DNA of 64,000 bases, taken from Paraflavitalea soli. GTDB lineage: Bacteria > Bacteroidota > Bacteroidia > Chitinophagales > Chitinophagaceae. A program made the position numbers and the translations under genes. The first letter of the stretch is position 1, and every line of letters starts with the position of its first letter. The stretch spans positions 6,514,546 through 6,578,545 of the forward strand of contig NZ_CP032157.1 in assembly GCF_003555545.1 (NCBI RefSeq). The letters are read 5' to 3'. A model generated the notes under the pieces. It was given only the letters and a program-made list of their open reading frames with translations. It did not search any database and was not told the origin of the DNA. Positions 51,876 through 60,416 of the stretch are shown here, piece after piece.

Positions 51876-53423
51876 TCAGGGCAACGCTCCTGCAGGTTCG
51901 TTATCCTCATATTCCTTGCGCAGCGCCACCAGGTCCTGCTTCATTTTTGTGATCATCGATTGATGTGCTGTGGAGCGGATAAGATTATGCTGCTCTTGTG
52001 GGTCTTTCAGCAGATCATAAAATTCCCACTCATTCACCGTATAGAAATAGATCAGCTTATACCGCTCACTCCGTATGCCCAGGTGCTGTAACACCGTATG
52101 GTCTGCTTTGTATTCGTAGAAATGATAATATAGATTAGGTCGGTTCAAGGTTGGTTGCTTACCCGTAAGTACCGGTACCAAACTCAATCCCTGCATCCAA
52201 TTTGGAATAGCTACTCCTGCAGTCGATACGATCGTCGGCGCAAAGTCTATATTCTGCACCAGGGCATTGCTTACCGAAGCTGGCTTAATATGCCCCGGCC
52301 ACCTCACCAGTAGAGGCGTTTGCATCGATACATCATACATCCAGCGTTTATCAAACCAGCCATTTTCGCCAAGGTAGAAACCCTGGTCGCTCGTATATAT
52401 CGTCACCGTATTCCTGGTAAGGCCGGCGCTGTCAAGATAATCCAGTACCCGGCCAATATTCTCATCAATGCTGGCCACACAGGCCAGGTAATCCTGCAGG
52501 TACCATTGGAATTTATAGGCCAGCAATTTCTTGCCGCTGGGTTGTTCCCGTCGAATGATCTCACCACGCTTTGCGTAGATCGCTTTAATGCGGCTGCGGT
52601 CAGGCTCCGGTATCCGGTTCATGATCGCATAGTAATAAGCTGCCTCTGCAGAATCCGGCTTCAGCGCCGGGATATTCATCAAATATTGGGGGTCCACTTT
52701 CAGGTCGCTGGAGAGCTTTAGATCCGGCAGAATGCTCATCGTTTGCAATTGCCAGGCCTTCCCACGACCTGCTGTATCCGTATACAAAGTGGCCGGCTCC
52801 GGGAATTTTTTATCCTGGTATTGCTCAATGTATTTAAGTGGGGCCAGGAAATACCGGTGGGGCGCTTTGTGGTGTAGCAACAGCAGAAAAGGTTTATTGG
52901 GATCCTGGTGGCGCAGCCAACTCAATGCTTCATCCGTGATCACATCCGTAGCATAGCCTTTGATCGTGGTCGTGTCGCCACCCATATTAATGATGCGCGG
53001 ATTAATGTATTGTCCTTGCCCCGGTAATATTTTCCAAAAATCAAAGCCCGTAGGATAAGATTGTAAGTGCCACTTGCCGATCACAGCCGTCTGATAGCCC
53101 GCCTGCTGCATTACCTTAGCCATATTATCCCGCGTGCCGTCAAACCGGTCACGGTTATCGCGAAAACCATTCTTGTGCGAATGCTGGCCTGTCATCAAAG
53201 TGGCGCGTGAAGGCCCGCAAATTGAGTTGCCTACAAAGGCCCGCTTAAACAACATGCCTTCTTTGGCCAGCCGGTCAATATGAGGAGTGGCTATTAATGT
53301 TTTGTTATAGGCACTGATCGCATCCGCATCATGGTCATCACTCATAATGTACAGGATATTGGGGCGCTGTTGGGCAGAAGTGTGAAGAGCAGCAAATAGC
53401 AGGACAAAGTATAGCAGCCGCAT
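51876..53423 (-). CDS. Secreted sulfatase, cysteine type
   Basis: 515 residues with a signal peptide of about 17 residues. A type I sulfatase whose catalytic formylglycine would come from C69 in I-C-G-P-S-R (consensus C-x-P-S-R). Early N-I-L-Y-I-M-S-D-D-H-D has the calcium-binding aspartates, and a later Y-T-S-D-Q-G-F has the metal and histidine site region. Substrate is open; similar proteins act on sulfated glycans. No formylglycine-generating enzyme is in the window. Confidence 0.9.
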   Translation of the reverse strand: MRLLYFVLLFAALHTSAQQRPNILYIMSDDHDADAISAYNKTLIATPHIDRLAKEGMLFKRAFVGNSICGPSRATLMTGQHSHKNGFRDNRDRFDGTRDNMAKVMQQAGYQTAVIGKWHLQSYPTGFDFWKILPGQGQYINPRIINMGGDTTTIKGYATDVITDEALSWLRHQDPNKPFLLLLHHKAPHRYFLAPLKYIEQYQDKKFPEPATLYTDTAGRGKAWQLQTMSILPDLKLSSDLKVDPQYLMNIPALKPDSAEAAYYYAIMNRIPEPDRSRIKAIYAKRGEIIRREQPSGKKLLAYKFQWYLQDYLACVASIDENIGRVLDYLDSAGLTRNTVTIYTSDQGFYLGENGWFDKRWMYDVSMQTPLLVRWPGHIKPASVSNALVQNIDFAPTIVSTAGVAIPNWMQGLSLVPVLTGKQPTLNRPNLYYHFYEYKADHTVLQHLGIRSERYKLIYFYTVNEWEFYDLLKDPQEQHNLIRSTAHQSMITKMKQDLVALRKEYEDNEPAGALP

Positions 53424-53451
53424 GAATTATTATTTAAGGCAAGTTACACTT

Positions 53452-54726
53452 TTAACGCACCTCAAATAACTCATCCCATCGCGTGGTGTATCGGGAACTG
53501 TGCAGTTCCTGCCGCATTTTCCAGTTGCGCGCCGTGCCCACCGCGGCAAACTTCAATATATCGCCCCGCATGCTGAAGTTTACATTGTCTAAGATGTCCA
53601 TTAAAAAGCGGTTATTGTTCTTTTCCTGTGATACAAACAAATTTCCCTGTATCGACTCATCAGGCACCAGCCCGCTCAGCATTACCCCTGCTTTTTTGTA
53701 TTCCTTGCCTCGTGTGAATAACTGATCTACCATGTCCACCGCCGGCTTGATCAGCTCCTGCGTATTCGAAGTAGGGATGGGCAAAGTGATATGCGTGCTG
53801 ATAGAAGGACCATGGTGAAAGTCGATCATATGATCCTGTTCCTTGCTTACAATAAATACACTGATTACTTTGGCCGCACTGTGCTGCCGGCGCAGTTTTT
53901 CAGCCGCCCGCGTAGTATACGTGGCCACCGCTTCTTTGATAGAACCAATATCCCCTACCGGTTCCCCAAACATGCGCGTAGTAGCGATCATCTTTTTCAC
54001 CTTCAGGGGTTCTTCCAGGTCAATGGCGGGTATGCCTTTCAGCTCCCGTATCAGCCGCACCCCCGTAATGCCGCCCATATGCCGGTGGGCCCATTCTTCC
54101 GGCATGGTACTCAATTCCCAGGCGCTTGTAATGCCCTGGTTGATGAGCTTATTGGCAAACGCACGGCCTACTCCCCACACATTATTCACCCGGGTGCTTT
54201 GCAGTGCCGGAGCCAGTTGCTCAGGAGTAGCCAGTACTTTAATGCAATTGCTGGCAGCTTTGTTTTTCTTGGCGATATAATTGGCCAGTTTAGCCAGTGT
54301 TTTGGTAGGCGCTACGCCTACCGAAACGGAAATGCCCGTCCATTCCTCTACCGTATGACGGATGTGAAGTGCCGCCGCTTCCAGCTCATCAACAGGTACA
54401 TGGCTAAGATCGAGGAAGGCTTCATCCACAGAGTACACTTCCACCATCGGCGAAAGCGAGCGCAAGGTTTCCATTACCCGCCAGCTCAGGTCACCATAGA
54501 GATTGTAATTGGAAGAGAAAACAGCAATATTATGTTGTTGAATAATGGGGCGTGCCTGGAAATAAGCGCCTGCCATCGGCACACCCAGGTTTTTGGCTTC
54601 ATCACTGCGCGACACAATACAACCGTCATTATTGCTGAGCACCACCACTGGACGCTTCCTGAGATCGGGCCTGAAAAGCCTTTCGCAGGAGCAATAGAAA
54701 CTGTTACAGTCAACGATTGCTTTCAT
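53452..54726 (-). CDS. umuC: Y-family DNA polymerase, UmuC
   Basis: 424 residues, normal UmuC length. The catalytic region M-K-A-I-V-D-C-N-S-F-Y-C-S-C-E-R at the N-terminus and S-V-D-E-A-F-L-D near 102 bear the metal-binding acidic residues. A helix-hairpin-helix region V-W-G-V-G-R-A near 188 and a little-finger domain follow. Translesion polymerase, expected to pair with the umuD homologue upstream (185 bp gap, same strand). Confidence 0.93.
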   Translation of the reverse strand: MKAIVDCNSFYCSCERLFRPDLRKRPVVVLSNNDGCIVSRSDEAKNLGVPMAGAYFQARPIIQQHNIAVFSSNYNLYGDLSWRVMETLRSLSPMVEVYSVDEAFLDLSHVPVDELEAAALHIRHTVEEWTGISVSVGVAPTKTLAKLANYIAKKNKAASNCIKVLATPEQLAPALQSTRVNNVWGVGRAFANKLINQGITSAWELSTMPEEWAHRHMGGITGVRLIRELKGIPAIDLEEPLKVKKMIATTRMFGEPVGDIGSIKEAVATYTTRAAEKLRRQHSAAKVISVFIVSKEQDHMIDFHHGPSISTHITLPIPTSNTQELIKPAVDMVDQLFTRGKEYKKAGVMLSGLVPDESIQGNLFVSQEKNNNRFLMDILDNVNFSMRGDILKFAAVGTARNWKMRQELHSSRYTTRWDELFEVR

Positions 54727-54911
54727 CCGTTTATGTTTTAACGCTAACCAAACCTACGCACTACAAAAATGGGCCGACCAAAAAGCGTGTAGGTAAAACA
54801 GTTTATCCCGGGTTATGATAAGGTGCTTTTCCCCTTCACTCGCCTGCTTGTTTCACCGCTTCTTAGTCGGCCCCTGTCCTTAGGATAGGTTTAATGGCAT
54901 GGACAGTTCTT

Positions 54912-55346
54912 TTACGGCGCATGGATCACCCAGGTTACTACACCCCATACTTCGAAAGAGTCACAGGAAGGGTCAATCTCTATAGTCGCCAGCTTAGGTG
55001 TCTCCGGTATAAGCCTTAATTTATTAAATGTTTTCTCCATCCGGCGTATCAGCATCTCACCATTCAATACCGCAATGATCACCTTGCCGCTCACCGCCTT
55101 CACACTTCGGTCTACAATAACGATGTCGCCATCATGAATACCGGCATCCACCATTGCATTGCCCCGTACACGCATAAAATAAGTGGCCGGTTTGTTATGG
55201 ATCAATTGCTCATTGAGATCAATGCCTCTTTCCATATAATCATCCGCAGCAGCGCCAAATCCCGTCGCATCAGCCGTCTTCACTTCCCATTGGTTGTATT
55301 TCTTGGAGCCCTTATAGGCAGGGTTGTAATAAAGCTCGTCCTCCAT
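54912..55346 (-). CDS. umuD: UmuD-like S24-family protein lacking catalytic Ser and Lys
   Basis: 144 residues, the length of UmuD, and colinear with E. coli UmuD (T-Y-F-M-R-V-R-G-N-A-M-V-D-A-G-I-H-D-G-D). The nucleophilic serine of the G-D-S-M motif is alanine A64 here (G-N-A-M, codon GCA). The position of the general-base lysine holds R101 in L-I-R-R-M. The cleavage-site C-G becomes T28-G29. The protein is therefore predicted unable to cleave itself and may act in a constitutive or regulatory form. Upstream lies a perfect palindrome shared with a divergent gene. Confidence 0.85.
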   Translation of the reverse strand: MEDELYYNPAYKGSKKYNQWEVKTADATGFGAAADDYMERGIDLNEQLIHNKPATYFMRVRGNAMVDAGIHDGDIVIVDRSVKAVSGKVIIAVLNGEMLIRRMEKTFNKLRLIPETPKLATIEIDPSCDSFEVWGVVTWVIHAP

Positions 55347-55363
55347 AAAAATTAATTTTGATC

Positions 55364-55380
55364 TACTAAATTATTTAGTA
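55364..55380. promoter_or_regulatory. Perfect 17-nt palindrome, possible operator
   Basis: TACTAAAT, central T, ATTTAGTA. It sits between the divergent umuD homologue and the first 2H phosphoesterase gene and could be an SOS-type regulator site. Confidence 0.5.
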
Positions 55381-55418
55381 AATTTATGCTAAATTAATGA
55401 TCAGGTAAAAATTTATTT

Positions 55419-56033
55419 ATGGAACCTGCAAAAAATAATACACACCAAAGTTGGGCAGAATACGGCCTGTATGAATACCTCCTGGTAGTGAATCCCGATG
55501 CAGCAGTACAGGATAAAGTGCTGGCGCAGAAGCAGGAGTTTTATGATGAATACCGCGAAAAAACGGCCATCAAAAGCGGCCCGCATATTATAGTGGCCAG
55601 CTTCCTGGCAAGGGAAGCCATGGAAGATACCTTAATACGCTGGATACAACGTATTTGTGACCAGCACCACCCATTTCTTGTTACCCTTAATAATTACAGC
55701 GGATTCCCGCCACACACCATTTATTTGAGGGTACAGGACCCCATGCCCTTTATGCACCTGGCCCAAAAACTAAAGGCTGTGGACGACCTCGTACGCTCTT
55801 CCTCCTGCCCGCCGGTAAGGCTCATGGCAAAGCCCCACCTCAGCATAGCCCCCCGCCTGCCGGAACCCATTTACACAAAGGCCATGTTCAACTATTCCCA
55901 GAAAACCTTCCATGAGTCCTTTATGGTAAATGACCTGCGGTTGCTGCGCAGAGCCCACCAATTCGACAATTGTAAAATGATCAACGTATTTCCCTTCGCC
56001 CCCGGCTCCCAGCCCTGGTCAGAAGTGGCCTGA
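55419..56033 (+). CDS. 2H phosphoesterase (2'-5' RNA ligase-like) protein
   Basis: 204 residues. A LigT/2H-type protein: the two histidine motifs are H56-I-I and H140-L-S142. The usual H-x-[ST] is complete only in the second; I58 replaces Thr/Ser in the first. Otherwise the fold pattern (L-V-T-L-N-N-Y-S-G-F-P-P-H-T-I-Y-L near 88-105) is strong. Members hydrolyse or form 2',5' or 2',3'-cyclic phosphodiester links in RNA. It is divergent from the umuD homologue and followed by a paralogue. Confidence 0.8.
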   Translation: MEPAKNNTHQSWAEYGLYEYLLVVNPDAAVQDKVLAQKQEFYDEYREKTAIKSGPHIIVASFLAREAMEDTLIRWIQRICDQHHPFLVTLNNYSGFPPHTIYLRVQDPMPFMHLAQKLKAVDDLVRSSSCPPVRLMAKPHLSIAPRLPEPIYTKAMFNYSQKTFHESFMVNDLRLLRRAHQFDNCKMINVFPFAPGSQPWSEVA

Positions 56034-56056
56034 TATAAACCTTTTAAAAAAATGTT

Positions 56057-56716
56057 ATGAAAAAGATGCAAATAAATCCCGTAAAAAAAGTACATGGCAC
56101 TCCCAGGGCTTTTTATGACGACTACACCAGTCAACTCAGGCTGAATGAATACATGCTGGTATTACTGCCACATGAAGAGTTGCGCAACCGGGTGCTGCAG
56201 ATACGCAAAGACTTTTATGAAACATACCAGGCCCCCTCGGCATTGGCAGGCAAAGTACACCTCGCTTTGGCCACCTTTACCCAACTGGAAATAATGGAAG
56301 AGCGCATCGTCAACCGCCTCAAAACAGTAGGCATGGGCTATCACCCATTCAAGGTAGAACTGAAAGACTACGGCAGCTTTCCCAGCCATACCCTCTTTAT
56401 CAACGTCACTACCAAATTGCCCATACAAAACCTGGTTCGCGAGATCAGGGAATCACAACGCCTCCTGAAACTGGACAATGAACACAAACCACATTTCTTA
56501 GACGATCCGCACCTCGCCATCGCCCGAAAACTCCTGCCTTGGCAGTATGAAAAGGGATGGCTCGAATACTCCCACCGCCACTTTACCGGCCGGTTCATTG
56601 CGGATTGCATGTTATTGCTGAAACGAAGAGCAGGGGATAAAACCTATCAGATCGCACAACGGTTTGAGTTTATGAACCTGCCCGTAAGTACCAAACAAGG
56701 GGAGTTGTTTGTCTGA
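56057..56716 (+). CDS. 2H phosphoesterase-like paralogue with altered motifs
   Basis: 219 residues, paralogous to the preceding gene (23 bp gap). The two histidine motifs read H68-L-A and H152-L-A: both histidines are kept, but both Thr/Ser partners are alanine. The fold segment F-K-V-E-L-K-D-Y-G-S-F-P-S-H-T-L-F near 98-114 is otherwise regular. Catalysis is doubtful. It may partner with the first copy or bind RNA ends. Confidence 0.75.
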   Translation: MKKMQINPVKKVHGTPRAFYDDYTSQLRLNEYMLVLLPHEELRNRVLQIRKDFYETYQAPSALAGKVHLALATFTQLEIMEERIVNRLKTVGMGYHPFKVELKDYGSFPSHTLFINVTTKLPIQNLVREIRESQRLLKLDNEHKPHFLDDPHLAIARKLLPWQYEKGWLEYSHRHFTGRFIADCMLLLKRRAGDKTYQIAQRFEFMNLPVSTKQGELFV

Positions 56717-56732
56717 GCTTTTTCAGCAGCAT

Positions 56733-56810
56733 TACACACCTGACCTGATTCCCGTCCCCGCAGGCCCGCCTGTTTCCACAGGTGCCTGCCGGGACGGGAG
56801 GGTGTGTTTT
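56733..56810 (+). terminator. Long GC-rich hairpin terminator
   Basis: ACACACC and TCCCGTCCC on the left pair with GGGACGGGA and GGTGTGT on the right around an inner CCTG/CAGG hairpin. A TTTTATT tail follows. It may also be REP-like. Confidence 0.55.
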
Positions 56811-56834
56811 ATTCAATGATTAATACAATAGAAA

Positions 56835-57911
56835 ATGGAAACACCACAGGAAGAAAGACCCGACACCTACTTCAAAGGAAGAGGCGCCCAGATCAATACC
56901 AAAAACAGGTTCCTCAAAAACGAAAGAGTAAGAGAGCACATAGAATCTATTGACGACTGGTCCGATCCCAACGTGGCCACACAATTCCTCGAAGAACAGG
57001 CCAAAAGCTTTGTCAATAAAGTGGAAAGCCCCGATGTGGGTATGTACTACAGCATGAACCCTTACCAGGGCTGTGAACACGGCTGCATTTATTGCTATGC
57101 CCGCAACTCTTTTGAGTATTATGGCTATAGCGCCGGACTTGATTTTGAACGTAAGATCATTGTGAAGAAAAACGCACCTCAATTGCTGCGGAAGTTTCTC
57201 CTTAATCCTAAATGGGAATGTGTACCCCTCAGCCTCAGTGGTAATACAGACTGCTACCAGCCCGCAGAAAAGAAGTTTGAGCTTACCCGACAATGCCTCC
57301 AGGTTTGCCTGGAATTTAACCAGCCCGTGGGCATCATCACTAAAAACGCAGGTATCCTGCGTGATATCGATGTACTACAGGAAATGGCCAAAAAGAACCT
57401 GGTGAGTGCACTGGTATCCATCACCTCACTCGATGAAGACCTGCGCCGTGTGATGGAACCCCGCACTACTACAGCATCCCAGCGCTTCCGTGTCATTAAT
57501 GAGCTGAGCAAAGCTGGGGTACGGATGGGCGTCATGCTGGGTCCTATGATACCGGGACTCAATGAGCACCATATGCATAATATTATCCAAAGGGCCAGCG
57601 AGAACGGTGCCACCTTTTCCGCCTATACCTTTATCAGGCTCAATGGAGCTATTAAGCTGCTTTTCCACGACTGGCTTTATAAGAATTTCCCCGACCGGGC
57701 AGATAAAGTATGGCATATGATTGAAGCAGGGCATAATGGAAAGGTCAACGACAGCCGCTTTGGGACACGCATGCGCGGGGAAGGTAATATCGCAGAAATG
57801 GTAGCCATGCAATACAGGAAATACACCAACAAATATGGGTTGAACCATGAGAGGCTGGAACTGGATTGCTCACAGTTCAGACGGCCTGGTGAGCAGGGAA
57901 GACTGTTCTAA
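56835..57911 (+). CDS. SPL-like radical SAM protein (PA0069 family)
   Basis: 358 residues. The cluster motif C80-x3-C84-x2-C87 is in G-C-E-H-G-C-I-Y-C-Y-A-R, as in the PA0069/Rv2578c group related to spore photoproduct lyase. G-N-T-D-C-Y-Q-P near 140 and I-T-K-N near 170 are the usual follow-ups. Substrate unknown; its placement beside umuC/umuD-like genes hints at a nucleic-acid target. Confidence 0.9.
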   Translation: METPQEERPDTYFKGRGAQINTKNRFLKNERVREHIESIDDWSDPNVATQFLEEQAKSFVNKVESPDVGMYYSMNPYQGCEHGCIYCYARNSFEYYGYSAGLDFERKIIVKKNAPQLLRKFLLNPKWECVPLSLSGNTDCYQPAEKKFELTRQCLQVCLEFNQPVGIITKNAGILRDIDVLQEMAKKNLVSALVSITSLDEDLRRVMEPRTTTASQRFRVINELSKAGVRMGVMLGPMIPGLNEHHMHNIIQRASENGATFSAYTFIRLNGAIKLLFHDWLYKNFPDRADKVWHMIEAGHNGKVNDSRFGTRMRGEGNIAEMVAMQYRKYTNKYGLNHERLELDCSQFRRPGEQGRLF

Positions 57912-57928
57912 CCTCTCCTGCGCGGAAT

Positions 57929-58192
57929 CTATGCCTGGTAACCCGCCTTCATAATAAGCTTATTCAATGCCTGCTTTGCCCGGATGATCTCATGGCACAC
58001 AGCCGAGATTTCCCGGGCATTTTCCATTAAGTTCAATCCCCTCAACCGGATACTAAGCTCTTGTATCCTTTCAAGGTTATATCCCCGCATGATCTCCAGG
58101 GAATCGCCCAGGTTTAGTAAAACCGGAGAAGTATTACGGTCAATAGCAGGCGCCGGTACTGGCTTGGCAATAGATGGCTGTTGGCATTTCAT
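57929..58192 (-). CDS. Small helical hypothetical protein
   Basis: 87 residues. After an N-terminal proline-rich stretch it is mainly helical (L-E-R-I-Q-E-L-S-I-R-L-R-G-L ... A-R-E-I-S-A-V-C-H-E-I-I-R-A-K-Q-A-L), consistent with a small coiled-coil. I do not recognise it. It converges with the radical SAM gene. Confidence 0.5.
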   Translation of the reverse strand: MKCQQPSIAKPVPAPAIDRNTSPVLLNLGDSLEIMRGYNLERIQELSIRLRGLNLMENAREISAVCHEIIRAKQALNKLIMKAGYQA

Positions 58193-58452
58193 GGTGCACA
58201 GTTTAAAGTGGTTTCGTCATTCACACAGTAAAAAATACGGTTTAGGACTGGAGCTTGCTATCGACTCAAGGCGGGTCAAAATATCAGGAGTACCAAAGTT
58301 GTTATAATAAATCAGCATGCACAAGCGATGAAGTACCGGATGTGTATCGTAAACTGTGTAGGTAAAATAAGTAGTTCTACGTGAAGGGAGGCTGGATGTT
58401 TACGAATATCTTTAGCCACTGTTTGACTGTTTAAACCTCAAAAATCAGTTTT

Positions 58453-58974
58453 ATGACAACTAACCTCAAAAAATCATTTTTGCCGCTGGCCCTCCTGATG
58501 ACCGGGGCAGTTTGCTTATCGCTTTTCCTCGCTTCCTGCGGGGGAGGTCCCAAAGATGGAGTTTGGATTCCCAACCCTGTAGACACCTCAGAGCTGGGTA
58601 TCAGGGACCACTTTATCCCCCAGGATTCAATTACCGCTTACAGGAAGCGTTATGACGCGATAAGAGACACCCTGCAGGTCGCTATGCCTTCCTTGTTCAT
58701 CCCTTTTTCTGAAGCCTACAACAAGAGAAGCTTATTGGAACTGATGAAGGATCCCACCTGCGTAGGTCTCAGGGTCTATTACGGAGCTACCGCTGTTAAA
58801 AGTGATGGTAAACAAGATCTGAGGCTTATCCTGGTAGGCGTTGACAAGCTGGGGAAAGACGTTTTTGTTAAGAAATTCTCCTCTGCTGATGGAAAAGTTG
58901 GTGACGATCCCCCATCCGGTGGATTTGAATATGGCCAGTGCGCACCGCCTTGCTATGATGAAGGTGGAAAATAA
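58453..58974 (+). CDS. Lipoprotein, function unknown
   Basis: 173 residues. A lipoprotein signal with L-F-L-A-S-C, then a mostly polar domain with a conserved-looking R-V-Y-Y-G-A region and a C-terminal Q-C-A-P-P-C-Y-D with two cysteines. It lies just upstream of the second 7-TM/kinase/regulator set and may be an extracytoplasmic partner (inference). Confidence 0.7.
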   Translation: MTTNLKKSFLPLALLMTGAVCLSLFLASCGGGPKDGVWIPNPVDTSELGIRDHFIPQDSITAYRKRYDAIRDTLQVAMPSLFIPFSEAYNKRSLLELMKDPTCVGLRVYYGATAVKSDGKQDLRLILVGVDKLGKDVFVKKFSSADGKVGDDPPSGGFEYGQCAPPCYDEGGK

Positions 58975-59028
58975 GCCCGCCAGTCATGTCAGTTGCTTTT
59001 TAATTTTATACCCCATGATATTTTGCTA

Positions 59029-59700
59029 ATGGACAACACGGTTCACTTTGTTCTAAGCCAAAGCATCCTGATTGCCTTTTTTATCGGGATAGTAAGGTAC
59101 CGGAAGATCGATCCGGCTTACTATCCCTTCTTCTATTACACTTGCATTGCTGTGCTGATGGAGGTGCTGGCCCATATTTTCACCCTGTACAACCGCGCCG
59201 ACCTGCACCTGCCGGCTCTACATATTTACTCTTACCTGGAGTTTTGCCTTTTTGCATGGCTCTTCCACAACTGGGGACTGTTCAACCGACAGAAAACAGT
59301 ATTCATATCAGTCCTGATCATATTCTTTGTTGTCTGGGTCATCAGCTCCTTTTTTGTGCATGGGTTCAAAGAATTGAATTATTACTTCCTTACCCTCTAT
59401 TCTTTTGCACTTATTTTCTTTAGTGTCAGTACCTTTAACAAGGTGGTGGTACATGAGCGGGGGAATATTTTCCGCAATCCAAAATTCCTGATTTGTATTG
59501 GGATCATTATATTCTATACTTTTTTCATTCTCTTCAATGTAACATCGCTTTCTGTATTCAGACAAAATGTTAGCAAGAGTTTCAGGGCAAACTTGCAGCA
59601 GATTAATGTTTACACTAATTTACTGGTTAATTTACTTTATGCAGTAGCGATACTATGGATTCCTCGGAAGCAAAACTTTACGACTCCCTTCTCATCGTAA
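59029..59700 (+). CDS. Seven-helix membrane protein paired with a histidine kinase, second copy
   Basis: 223 residues, exactly the same length as the protein at 11562-12233 and with the same helix spacing. The start at 59029 (M-D-N-T-V-H-F) is favoured over a frame start at 58993. It overlaps the downstream kinase gene by 46 bp, an even tighter coupling than in the first module. Family unknown; sensor role inferred from the repeated arrangement. Confidence 0.75.
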   Translation: MDNTVHFVLSQSILIAFFIGIVRYRKIDPAYYPFFYYTCIAVLMEVLAHIFTLYNRADLHLPALHIYSYLEFCLFAWLFHNWGLFNRQKTVFISVLIIFFVVWVISSFFVHGFKELNYYFLTLYSFALIFFSVSTFNKVVVHERGNIFRNPKFLICIGIIIFYTFFILFNVTSLSVFRQNVSKSFRANLQQINVYTNLLVNLLYAVAILWIPRKQNFTTPFSS

Positions 59701-60401
59701 TAGCAGTAGTAGGTATTATCCTCTTCTACTACATCATTACTATTATCCGTTATCAACGAAGGAGCCTGCGCATGAATAAAGAAAAGATTCAGGCCGAAAT
59801 TGATACATTGGAAAAAGAACGTAAACGTATAGCTTCCGACCTTCACGATGAGTTGGGTCCCCTGCTATCAGCCGTTAAATTGCAGATCAACAGCCTCGAT
59901 ACCAATGATCCCGGCGATCAGGAAGTGATCGGCAAATCAAGCACCCATATAGACACCATCATCGGCAAGCTTCGGGAGATCTCCAATAACCTGATGCCCA
60001 ATACCCTCGTCAGAAAAGGACTGCAAAAAGCCATTGAAGAGTTTGTAAATAATAACCAGCAAACCTACGGCCTGCAGATCAAATTCATCTGCGAGCAGGA
60101 GCTCCACCTCGATCAGCACAAGGAGATCAATATCTACCGCATTATCCAGGAAGTCCTTCATAATACCGTAAAACACGCAGAAGCCACCTACCTCATCATT
60201 AAAATTGTGATAGAGGAAGACCGGCTTTTGCTCATGACCGCCGATAATGGCAAAGGATTCAATTATTTTACAAAAGTAAAAGATAATCCAGGCCTCGGAC
60301 TTCGTAACTTGCAAAGCCGGGCAGAGGTGATGGGAGGAGAATTGAGCTGCCAGTCTGAATCCGGAAAAGGTACCATGTATACATTTGACATCCCTGTCTG
60401 A
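59655..60401 (+). CDS. Sensor histidine kinase (HisKA_3/HATPase_c)
   Basis: 248 residues. One N-terminal transmembrane helix (about 10-32), then a complete core: S-D-L-H-D-E-L-G-P-L-L with the phospho-histidine, N-box Q-E-V-L-H-N-T-V-K-H-A, G1 box A-D-N-G-K-G-F, and G-L-G-L-R-N-L-Q-S-R-A. As in the first module, no external sensor domain is present, so the 7-TM protein is the best sensory candidate. Confidence 0.9.
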   Translation: MDSSEAKLYDSLLIVIAVVGIILFYYIITIIRYQRRSLRMNKEKIQAEIDTLEKERKRIASDLHDELGPLLSAVKLQINSLDTNDPGDQEVIGKSSTHIDTIIGKLREISNNLMPNTLVRKGLQKAIEEFVNNNQQTYGLQIKFICEQELHLDQHKEINIYRIIQEVLHNTVKHAEATYLIIKIVIEEDRLLLMTADNGKGFNYFTKVKDNPGLGLRNLQSRAEVMGGELSCQSESGKGTMYTFDIPV

Positions 60402-60416
60402 ATATAACCTATTTGT

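Noticed and set aside
54912-55346. LexA repressor
   Set aside because: No N-terminal DNA-binding domain; length and alignment are those of UmuD.
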